NCBI GenBank assembly: GCA_020634565.1
Contig: JACKBN010000007.1
Coordinates: 186,001 to 250,000, forward strand
Length of the DNA stretch: 64,000 nucleotides
Direction: 5' to 3'
DNA from: Ardenticatenaceae bacterium
GTDB lineage: Bacteria; Chloroflexota; Anaerolineae; Promineifilales; Promineifilaceae
The notes under the pieces were generated by a model. It worked only from the letters and a program-made list of their open reading frames with translations, was not told the origin of the DNA and searched no databases. Shown here one piece after another: positions 33,257 through 41,314 of this stretch. The first letter of the stretch is position 1. The number at the start of each line of letters is the position of its first letter. The position numbers were made by a program, and so were the translations under genes.

Positions 33257-35035
33257 ATGTTGCTAGACTGGACATATACCCCCTACACCATACCGTTATT
33301 TATAGCAGCTGCCGTATCCGGCATTCTGTTTATTCCTGCCTGGCGCAGACGCGATGCCCCTGGCGCTAAGGCGTTTGCCTGGTTTTCCGCACTGGCGGCG
33401 CTGTGGTGCTTTGGCTACGCTGTAGAAATTGGCTCACCAACGTTTGCTGGCAAGCTATTTTGGGCTAAATTCCAATACATTGGCATCGTCAATGTTTCCC
33501 CGGTTTTCATTGTTTTTTGTCTGCAATATACGCGCCGCTGGCGTTTTTCTAGCAAATCGCTGGTTGTCTTTTTCATCCTGCCCTGGCTGCTCTTGCTGTC
33601 TGTGTGGCTAGAACCCAATCTGGGGCTTTTTTATCGCAGCCTGGGGCTAGATGACAGTGGCCCATTTCTGAATCTGGATTTGGTGTATGGTCCGCTTTTC
33701 TGGACGCTTATTTTTTATTCCTATTCCCTGCTGCTGGTGGGCTCTTATATGCTGTTGAGCCTGGGGCACAAGCTGCGCAATCCATACCGGCTGCAAACAT
33801 ATGGCCTGGTGCTGGCCACCATCTTCCCCTGGCTGGGCAATGGGCTTTATGTGACGGGCCTTACCCCCTTTCCAGCTCTGGATTTAACGCCGCTGGGTTT
33901 TGCAGCAACGGCCGTTTTCCTGGCCTGGAACCTCCAAAAACTCAGTCTGCTGGATGTGGCGCCCTTTGCGCGCGAAATTGTGCTAGAAAATATGTCAAAC
34001 GCCATGTTGGTCTGGAACCAACAAAATCGGCTGCTCGACTTTAACCCAGCCGCTGCGCGTTTGTTTAACATAACCACCCCGCTTAAGGTGGGCATGTTGG
34101 CGCATCAGCTATTTCAGGGACCATTTGTAGTCTTGCTGCCTCTGTACAAACAGCATGACATCCAAAAAGAAATTGAACTATCGGGCAGTTACTTTGAGGT
34201 CACCGTTTCACCGTTACTGGATCAACGCGGCGTGCCAAGCGGCCGTTTGCTTATTCTGCATAATGTGACGGAAGCACGGGTAGCGGCTCAGGAACTGGCC
34301 ATTGCCAAGGAGCAGGCAGAGGCAGCCAGCCGGTCAAAAAGCGCCTTCCTGGCCAACATGAGCCACGAACTGCGCACGCCGCTTACCGCCATCATTGGCT
34401 ACAATGAGCTGCTGCAAGAAATGTTAAAAGAAGAAGACGGAGGCATACATTTCCTCCCTTACCTGGAAAAAGCGGAAACGGCCGCTTACCATCTGCTCAC
34501 CATCATTAGCGAAATCCTGGATATGTCCAAAATTGAAGCGGGGAAAATTGTGGTGCAAAACCAGGAAATTGTTATTGCAGACCTGGTGAACAAGGCAACT
34601 ACGGTAGCCCAGCCCCTAATGACCAACAATAAAAATAAATTCTCCGTTGAGTGCCCGCCAAATATAGGCACCATGGTGACTGATCCCACCTTGCTAAACC
34701 AAATACTCCTGAATTTATTGAGCAATGCCGCTAAATTCACCGAAAATGGGGAAATTACACTAGCTATTTCACGGGATGAGCAGTTTGTGCAGTTCCAGGT
34801 AGCAGATACAGGCATTGGCCTGACCACAAAGCAAATTGATGGTCTATTCCAGCCTTTTACCCAGGTAGACTCATCGCTCTCACGTAAATTTGGGGGGACA
34901 GGTTTAGGCTTATCAATTAGCCAACATTATTGCCAAATGATGGGCGGCCAAATTTACGTAGAAAGTGAATTTGGGCACGGATCTACGTTTACAGCTTTGC
35001 TGCCCTGCACGATTAAAAAGCAGGTAACTGCATAG
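33257..35035 (+). CDS. Sensor histidine kinase with 7TM N-terminus (paralogue 1)
   Basis: 592 residues. Seven or so membrane segments in residues 1-220 match the HisKA_7TM sensory module (PF16927 type). A PAS-like domain (about 240-340: AMLVWNQQNRLLDFNPAAARLF) follows, then HisKA with His370 (NMSHELRTPLTAIIGY) and HATPase with NLLSNAAKFTENG, DTGIGL and GGTGLGLSI. Close in layout and sequence to the two next kinases. It starts 18 bases after the preceding gene. Confidence 0.92.
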   Translation: MLLDWTYTPYTIPLFIAAAVSGILFIPAWRRRDAPGAKAFAWFSALAALWCFGYAVEIGSPTFAGKLFWAKFQYIGIVNVSPVFIVFCLQYTRRWRFSSKSLVVFFILPWLLLLSVWLEPNLGLFYRSLGLDDSGPFLNLDLVYGPLFWTLIFYSYSLLLVGSYMLLSLGHKLRNPYRLQTYGLVLATIFPWLGNGLYVTGLTPFPALDLTPLGFAATAVFLAWNLQKLSLLDVAPFAREIVLENMSNAMLVWNQQNRLLDFNPAAARLFNITTPLKVGMLAHQLFQGPFVVLLPLYKQHDIQKEIELSGSYFEVTVSPLLDQRGVPSGRLLILHNVTEARVAAQELAIAKEQAEAASRSKSAFLANMSHELRTPLTAIIGYNELLQEMLKEEDGGIHFLPYLEKAETAAYHLLTIISEILDMSKIEAGKIVVQNQEIVIADLVNKATTVAQPLMTNNKNKFSVECPPNIGTMVTDPTLLNQILLNLLSNAAKFTENGEITLAISRDEQFVQFQVADTGIGLTTKQIDGLFQPFTQVDSSLSRKFGGTGLGLSISQHYCQMMGGQIYVESEFGHGSTFTALLPCTIKKQVTA

Positions 35036-35135
35036 GCAATTTAGCCTAAAGCAGGGCATTTACCTTTATCTCTAAAAAGTTTTAACGTTCCTTACACGAG
35101 CTTAAAGAAAACAGCTTTGTATAGTAGTTTAGAAA

Positions 35136-36956
35136 ATGAACTGGAAACATACACCTATCATCTTACCCCTTTTCATAGCCTCCTTCGTAGCCATCTACGT
35201 CTTGGTGTATACCTGGCGTCGGCGCAACATGCGTGGCGCAAGGCCCTTGCTGCCCCTAACCTTCGGCATTTTAATTTGGTTGGTAGCCAGCACCATCGAA
35301 GGCATGCTGATAGATGAAGCGGCGCGTTTGTTGTGGATCAACATCCAGTACATTGGCATTGTGATTGTCCCTACCGCCTGGCTCATATTTAGCCTCTCGT
35401 TTACCGGGCGCCGGGATCTGCTCTCACGTCGAAATATTGCGCTGCTGTTGTTAATGCCCCTCCTGACCCTGGCAATGGTCTGGACAAACGCCTGGCATCA
35501 TTTTTTTCGCATCAGTTTGGAGTTAGACACGTCTGGCGTATATCCCATTTGGATATGGAATCCAGGGCCGGGCTTCTGGCTGCACACGCTTTACTCTTAT
35601 ATTTTATTGTTTTGTGGGTTTGTGATTTTGGTCCAGGCTTACCGACAAAGCTCCCGCTTATTTCGTCGGCAGATCATTGTTATTTTATTGGGTGCGGCCG
35701 TTCCCTGGCTGGCAAACATCATCTTCATCATCTTTCCGGCCACGCCTGTTGACTATACCCCAATCGCGTTTCTGATTTCCGGGCTGGCCATCGCCTGGGG
35801 CATCTTCAAGGTGGGCCTGGTAGAAGTACAGCCGATTATTCACAAACAGGTTATTGATGAAATGCAGGACGGCGTGTTGATCCTGGATGAAAAGAACCGC
35901 ATCTTGGAAGCGAATACGGCCGTCTTAAACGTGTTGGGCGTTACCGATACCATCATTGGGCAGCCCATCGCCAAGGCGCTGGCTCGTTGGCCCGAATTGA
36001 TTACGGAACTGCACGGCGCTGCTTTTACACAGGCGGAACTCAGTCTGCCCCTGGACAATCAGGAAATACACCACTACCAAATTTCCATTACCCCCCTGCA
36101 TGACAAAAAAGGGCTAAAAACCGGTCAGCTCATCATGGCGCATGAAATTACGCACCTGAAGGAAATAGAAACCTCCCTCATGGAAGCTGCCGAAGCTGCC
36201 GAAGCCGCCAGCCGCGCCAAGAGTACCTTTTTGGCGACCATGAGTCATGAACTGCGCACGCCGCTTACAGCCATCATTGGTTATAGCGAATTAATTGAAG
36301 AAAAGAGCGAGATGCTGGGGTATGAAAAAATCGTTCCCCAACTACGGCAAATTGGTATCGCTGCTCACAGCCTCAACTATATCATTGGCAACATTCTGGA
36401 CTTATCCAAAATTGAAGCAGAACGGATGGAGCTGGCCTTTGGGGAATTTCCCGTAGCGGAGCTAATTGCCGAAGTGGTCAACAGCGTTCAGCCACAAATC
36501 GAACAGAACAGCAATGTACTCTCTGTTAATCTGCCAGAAAAAATCGGTGTGCTCAACAGCGATAAAGCCAAACTACGGCAGATCTTGCTAAATCTGCTGG
36601 GAAACGCAGCCAAGTTTACCCGCGCAGGCAAAATCGATTTGTCGGTAAGTCGTGATAGCGAGTCAGGGTATTTTGAATTTACTGTTTCAGACAACGGAGA
36701 AGGTATTCCAGATAAAATAAAGACAACGTTGTTTGAACCATTTGTTCAGGCAGATGCGTCTTTCACTCGGGTACATGGCGGCAGCGGTTTGGGTCTGGCC
36801 ATTAGCCAACGTTTTTGCCACATGCTCGGTGGGAGCATAGCGGTTGAAAGTGCCTTGGGCCAGGGGGCCACGTTTGTTGTCAAAATGCCCATCCAACCAC
36901 CAGAAGATGCTATCGTAAAAGTGGATTCGGCCGTTCTTAGAAGGCAGCAAACATGA
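35136..36956 (+). CDS. Sensor histidine kinase with 7TM N-terminus (paralogue 2)
   Basis: 606 residues, same order of domains as its neighbours: 7TM module, PAS (about 240-345: GVLILDEKNRILEANTAVLNVLG), HisKA with His371 (MSHELRTPLTAIIGYSELI) and HATPase (NLLGNAAKFTRAG, DNGEGI, GGSGLGLAI). The 100-base gap before it is the only larger gap in the block. The stop overlaps the start of paralogue 3 as ATGA. Confidence 0.92.
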   Translation: MNWKHTPIILPLFIASFVAIYVLVYTWRRRNMRGARPLLPLTFGILIWLVASTIEGMLIDEAARLLWINIQYIGIVIVPTAWLIFSLSFTGRRDLLSRRNIALLLLMPLLTLAMVWTNAWHHFFRISLELDTSGVYPIWIWNPGPGFWLHTLYSYILLFCGFVILVQAYRQSSRLFRRQIIVILLGAAVPWLANIIFIIFPATPVDYTPIAFLISGLAIAWGIFKVGLVEVQPIIHKQVIDEMQDGVLILDEKNRILEANTAVLNVLGVTDTIIGQPIAKALARWPELITELHGAAFTQAELSLPLDNQEIHHYQISITPLHDKKGLKTGQLIMAHEITHLKEIETSLMEAAEAAEAASRAKSTFLATMSHELRTPLTAIIGYSELIEEKSEMLGYEKIVPQLRQIGIAAHSLNYIIGNILDLSKIEAERMELAFGEFPVAELIAEVVNSVQPQIEQNSNVLSVNLPEKIGVLNSDKAKLRQILLNLLGNAAKFTRAGKIDLSVSRDSESGYFEFTVSDNGEGIPDKIKTTLFEPFVQADASFTRVHGGSGLGLAISQRFCHMLGGSIAVESALGQGATFVVKMPIQPPEDAIVKVDSAVLRRQQT

Positions 36957-38761
36957 CCTGGCAATATACCCCCTATATCCTGCCCATTTTTGTTTCCGCG
37001 CTTATCTGCTTTGCCGTCGCTTATTTGGCCTGGAAACGGCGCCTCATACCTGGGGCCACGCCACTCATGTTTATGATGTTGAGTATTGGGCAATGGTTGG
37101 CTTTTTACGTTTTGGAAATTGGCAGCACCACGTTGGAAGGCAATTTATTTTGGGCCAATGTAGCCTATTTAGGCATTATAGCTGCTCCTGTTTTCTGGCT
37201 GCTGTTTTCCATGGAATACACCAATCCCAGCAAAAAGATTACCTGGCGTACGGCCGTTCCCTGGTTTATTGAACCCCTCTTTATCGTTTTTACGATATGG
37301 ACCGACATGTTCCACCACCTTTTTCGGGCCTCCATTTTCTTGAACAGTTCAGGGCCATTTGCTTATTTGGAAGTGACGCGGGGGCCAGTTTTTTGGGTGC
37401 ATGTGCTTTACTCGTACGGCATGCTGCTTTACGGCACATACCTGTTGATTCGCGCCTACCGGCACACCACGGGCCTGTACAAATCGCAGATTGGCGTCTC
37501 TTTGGTGGGCACCCTTGTGCCCTGGATCACCAATATTTTGTACATTTCCCCCCTGGCCAGCTATTTCATCATCGATCCGACACCAATGGCTTTTACCGTG
37601 ACGGGCCTAATGTTTGCCTGGGGTATTTTTGGCTTCCGTTTGATGGATATTTCACCCATTGCGCGCAACTGGCTCATCGAGCAGATGGATGATAGCATGT
37701 TTGTGATCGATACCTTGAATCGGGTGGTCGATTTCAATCCGGCAGCACAAATTCTGCTGGGAAAACCAACCAATCAAATTGTGGGTCAGGCGGTGGACGA
37801 AGTTTTTGATGACTGGGGCAAGCTCGTGGATCGATACCGTTACGCAGAACGAGCCAGCACCACAATCCGGGTGAACAACACCACCCCAACGCGCTACTTT
37901 AGCCTTACCCTTTCCCCCCTTCATGACAAGCAAGGTCGGTTAAACGGCCGTCTTCTCATGCTGCACAACATTACCAAACAGCGACAGGCAGAAATTGAAC
38001 TGCGTGAGGCCAAAGAGGCAGCCGAAGCAGCCAGCCGGGCCAAAAGCACCTTCCTGGCCAATGTGAGCCATGAACTGCGCACCCCACTTACGGCCATTAT
38101 CGGCTACAGCGAGTTACTCCAGGAACAAACGGCCAATGCCGAGGACGCCACCCTCCCCCTGCGGCTGGAAAAGATCAACGTGTCGGCTGACCATCTGCTG
38201 CACATCATCAATGATCTGCTCGATCTATCCAAAGTGGAAGCCGGGGAAATGCAGCTTAATCTAGACACTTTTAGCCTGGCTTCTGTCATCGAAAGCGTCC
38301 AGGTTGTCATCCAATCCACCTTGGCGAAAAACCAAAACAAATTACGGGTCAATCTGGCTGACAACGTAGAAACCATGTTTGCAGACCAGGCAAAAGTACG
38401 CCAAATTCTGCTGAACATCTTGCACAATGCCGCAAAATTTACAGAAGCGGGTAAAATAACGTTAACCGTGCAAAAAAATCCAGACGATGATGCACAAATC
38501 ATGTTTCAAATTACCGACTCTGGCATTGGCATGTCACAAACACAGATAGAGCAGTTATTTCGGCCGTTTTTCCAGGCAGATGTTTCAACAACCAGACGTT
38601 TCGGGGGAACGGGTCTGGGGTTGGCCATAAGCTATCATTTATGTAAACTTATGCAGGGTGATATCAAGGCGCAAAGCCAACCTGGCCAGGGTTCTTGCTT
38701 CACCATTACCCTACCCCAGGTTGTGCCGCAAACAGAGGAAAGTATTGAAGAGCGAGCGTGA
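36953..38761 (+). CDS. Sensor histidine kinase with 7TM N-terminus (paralogue 3)
   Basis: 602 residues. The opening MTWQYTPYILPIFVSALICFAVAYLAWKRR closely follows that of paralogue 2 (MNWKHTPIILPLFIASF) and paralogue 1. PAS (about 240-345), HisKA with His373 (NVSHELRTPLTAIIGYSELL), HATPase (NILHNAAKFTEAG, DSGIGM, GGTGLGLAI). The N-terminal sensing module differs most from its siblings, so the three may sense different signals. A single receiver gene follows 3 bases after the stop. Confidence 0.92.
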   Translation: MTWQYTPYILPIFVSALICFAVAYLAWKRRLIPGATPLMFMMLSIGQWLAFYVLEIGSTTLEGNLFWANVAYLGIIAAPVFWLLFSMEYTNPSKKITWRTAVPWFIEPLFIVFTIWTDMFHHLFRASIFLNSSGPFAYLEVTRGPVFWVHVLYSYGMLLYGTYLLIRAYRHTTGLYKSQIGVSLVGTLVPWITNILYISPLASYFIIDPTPMAFTVTGLMFAWGIFGFRLMDISPIARNWLIEQMDDSMFVIDTLNRVVDFNPAAQILLGKPTNQIVGQAVDEVFDDWGKLVDRYRYAERASTTIRVNNTTPTRYFSLTLSPLHDKQGRLNGRLLMLHNITKQRQAEIELREAKEAAEAASRAKSTFLANVSHELRTPLTAIIGYSELLQEQTANAEDATLPLRLEKINVSADHLLHIINDLLDLSKVEAGEMQLNLDTFSLASVIESVQVVIQSTLAKNQNKLRVNLADNVETMFADQAKVRQILLNILHNAAKFTEAGKITLTVQKNPDDDAQIMFQITDSGIGMSQTQIEQLFRPFFQADVSTTRRFGGTGLGLAISYHLCKLMQGDIKAQSQPGQGSCFTITLPQVVPQTEESIEERA

Positions 38762-38764
38762 GAA

Positions 38765-39151
38765 ATGAGCAAGATTCTAGTCGTAGAAGATAGTCCCATG
38801 ATTCAGGAAATCTTAATTGAGCGGTTGCGCTTTCGCGATTTTGAAGTAGTAGCCGCTGATGATGGGCAGTCAGGCATCGAAATGGCTCAGCGTGAACAGC
38901 CAGACCTGATTTTGATGGACATCAGCCTGCCGATTATGGATGGCTGGGAAGCCACCGCTAAAATCAGGCAGATTGACAGCATCAAGCATATCCCCATCAT
39001 CGCCCTGACGGCCCACGCTTTGGTTGAAGATCGCAACAAGAGCCTGGAAATTGGCTGTGATGATTTCGAAACAAAACCGATCAATTTCGCCCAGCTCGTC
39101 GCCAAAATCAACAAGTTCCTGAAAGAAAATCCTAGCGAGAGCGACGCTTAG
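38765..39151 (+). CDS. Single-domain response regulator
   Basis: 128 residues, receiver domain only. Phospho-acceptor Asp52 in DLILMDISLPIMDGW, acidic pair near residue 8-9 (VVEDSP), Thr in ALTAHAL and Lys in ETKPI. No DNA-binding output. Of DivK/CheY type. Located directly behind three kinases, it is the likely common target or phosphate shuttle, perhaps also towards the receiver of the 31640 protein. Confidence 0.92.
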   Translation: MSKILVVEDSPMIQEILIERLRFRDFEVVAADDGQSGIEMAQREQPDLILMDISLPIMDGWEATAKIRQIDSIKHIPIIALTAHALVEDRNKSLEIGCDDFETKPINFAQLVAKINKFLKENPSESDA

Positions 39152-39216
39152 TCCGCCAGTCAAAATTCGCTCATAACCAGGATGCATTTGAACGGTCCTG
39201 GGGTACAATCGCGGTA

Positions 39217-40806
39217 ATGAGAGATTTTGCAACGGGGAAACGACGTTCGAGCCTGCTTTTGCTGCTAGCCCTCCTTTTGTCTTTGGCAAGCTGTGAACGA
39301 CCCGACCCAGAAACGGCCGTTTTTGTCACACCCGGCCAAACCACAATCATCCCACCAACGCCCGTACTCACTCCCTTTAGCGGTACGGAACAACTGCCCC
39401 CCACTCCCCAACAATCTCCGGCAGATGTCGTGGCCAAGCCCACCTATTTAGGCACCCCCACGCCTGATCCGCCGCACGGAACGGCCGTTACCACCGACGG
39501 CAGCACCTCCACCACCCACACCGTCAGCGTAGGTGAAACCTTGGGCTACATCGCCCAGCTGTACGGCACTTCCGTTGACGCCTTGCTGGAACTGAACCAG
39601 CTGGCCAACGGCAACCTGCTTTATGCCGGCCAGGCGCTGCTGGTGCCCACCTCCGCCTCCCAAACAGGCCCAGCCTTCAAAATAATTCCCGACAGCGAAC
39701 TGGTTTACGGACCCGCCGCCAAAGGCTTCGATGTGCGTCAGTTTGCCGAAATCTATGGTGGATATCTGCTGGATTATGAGGAAGTGGTGGAAGAACGGCC
39801 GCTTGCCGGACCAGAAATTGTGTCCCTGGTGGCCCATCGTTTTAGCGTCAATCCCCGCCTGCTGCTGGCCGCGCTGGAATATCGCGCCGGGTGGATCACC
39901 AAACCCACCGGCATTGTGGAGCAGTTTCCCCTGGGCTATCGGGCCAGCAACCAACCCGGCCTCTATGCGCAGCTGGGCTGGATGGCCAACGAACTCAACT
40001 GGGGCTTTTACGGCCGTGCCGAAGGCGGCCTCAACGCCATGACCCTCACCGATGGCACCCGCATCGGCTTTGATCCCACCATCAACCACGGCACCGCTGG
40101 CGTGCAAAAATGGCTGGGCGCCCACGATGACGCCAACTACGCCACCTGGCTGCAAGAAACGGGACCCGATGGCTTCTGGGCCACCTACAACACCCTGTTT
40201 GGCAATCCATTTGCCTACACCGTCGATCCGCTGTGGCCAGCCAACTTGAGCCAGCCCAGCTTACAGCTCCCCTGGAGCAGTGACGAAACCTGGTATTACA
40301 CGGGCGGACCTCACGGGGGCTGGGCAGCTGGTTCGGCCTGGGCTGCACTGGATTTTGCGCCACCGGCCGACCAATTGGGCTGCGTCCAGTCAGAAAGCTG
40401 GGTCACCGCAGCGGCCGATGGCATTGTCACCCGGAGTGATTTTGGCGCGGTTGTTGTCGATCTGGACCTGCCAGAACAACCAGCCGATGGCTACGCAGGC
40501 ACGGGCTGGGCCATCACCTACATGCATCTGGAAACGCGCGACCGTATTGCCATCGGCACGCCCGTGCAGGTGGGCGACCGTCTGGGGCATCCTTCCTGTG
40601 AAGGCGGTTTTTCCAACGGCACCCATTTGCATCTGGCGCGCACGTACAACGGCCGTTGGGTCGCCGCAGATGGTGAGCTGGCTTTCAACATGGCGGGCTG
40701 GATTTCCCAGGGGCTGGGCTCTGAATACGATGGCCTGCTGGTGCGCGGCACCGTCAGCCGCGAAGCGTGCGTCTGCCGCGATGAGATTAATGCGATTACC
40801 CCATAA
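39217..40806 (+). CDS. LysM and M23-like peptidase lipoprotein
   Basis: 529 residues. A lipobox (LLSLASC) places it on the membrane surface. A Pro/Thr linker is followed by a LysM domain (about 105-147: HTVSVGETLGYIAQLYGTSVDALLELNQLANGNLLYAGQALLVP), a middle region of about 200 residues, and a C-terminal M23-like domain with HLHLAR. The first zinc-ligand motif is unusual: GPHGGW then AALDFAPP, so the usual close H-x3-D spacing is not seen. It may bind peptidoglycan and cut it, or be an inactive or regulatory form. Confidence 0.78.
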   Translation: MRDFATGKRRSSLLLLLALLLSLASCERPDPETAVFVTPGQTTIIPPTPVLTPFSGTEQLPPTPQQSPADVVAKPTYLGTPTPDPPHGTAVTTDGSTSTTHTVSVGETLGYIAQLYGTSVDALLELNQLANGNLLYAGQALLVPTSASQTGPAFKIIPDSELVYGPAAKGFDVRQFAEIYGGYLLDYEEVVEERPLAGPEIVSLVAHRFSVNPRLLLAALEYRAGWITKPTGIVEQFPLGYRASNQPGLYAQLGWMANELNWGFYGRAEGGLNAMTLTDGTRIGFDPTINHGTAGVQKWLGAHDDANYATWLQETGPDGFWATYNTLFGNPFAYTVDPLWPANLSQPSLQLPWSSDETWYYTGGPHGGWAAGSAWAALDFAPPADQLGCVQSESWVTAAADGIVTRSDFGAVVVDLDLPEQPADGYAGTGWAITYMHLETRDRIAIGTPVQVGDRLGHPSCEGGFSNGTHLHLARTYNGRWVAADGELAFNMAGWISQGLGSEYDGLLVRGTVSREACVCRDEINAITP

Positions 40807-40810
40807 CCAG

Positions 40811-41158
40811 TTACCGACGCGCCAACATAGGGCCTAACGGCCGTCCTCCCAACAAATGCAAATGAATGTGAAAGACCTCCTGGCCGCCGTGCTTGTTGCA
40901 GTTAATCATCAGGCGATAGCCATCCTCGGCAATCCCCTCCTGCGCTGCTAACTTTTTGGCCACCAGCAGCAGACGCCCTGCCACCTGCTCATCTTCTTCT
41001 TCCAGGTCATTGACTGTGGCAATTTCCTTGTTGGGCACAATTAAAATATGCGTCGGCGCCTGCGGATTGATGTCACGGAACGCAGTAACCAGCTCATCCT
41101 GGTAAACGACATCGGCGGGAATTTCACCGGAAATAATTTTGGAAAAAATTGTAGACAT
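40811..41158 (-). CDS. HIT family (histidine triad) nucleotide hydrolase
   Basis: 115 residues, HINT/PKCI branch. The HIT motif is complete as EVFHIHLHLLGG and the N-terminus begins STIFSKIISGEIPADVVYQDELV. These enzymes hydrolyse AMP-lysine or AMP-NH2-like phosphoramidates. AAGGAGA precedes the ATG. It converges on the LysM gene, with 4 bases between the stops. Confidence 0.94.
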   Translation of the reverse strand: MSTIFSKIISGEIPADVVYQDELVTAFRDINPQAPTHILIVPNKEIATVNDLEEEDEQVAGRLLLVAKKLAAQEGIAEDGYRLMINCNKHGGQEVFHIHLHLLGGRPLGPMLARR

Positions 41159-41314
41159 TGAATTCTCCTTGTTTTAGAGCTAGCGGTTGGTAGCCTGACT
41201 GTATCCAGCCACAATCAACCTCTCACCCGCCCCGTTTTACTCGTAATCTGGCAGCAAGGCAACCTGCGGTATAATTCCTTACATCTATTTTCCTTTTCGG
41301 TAAGGAGAACCAAA

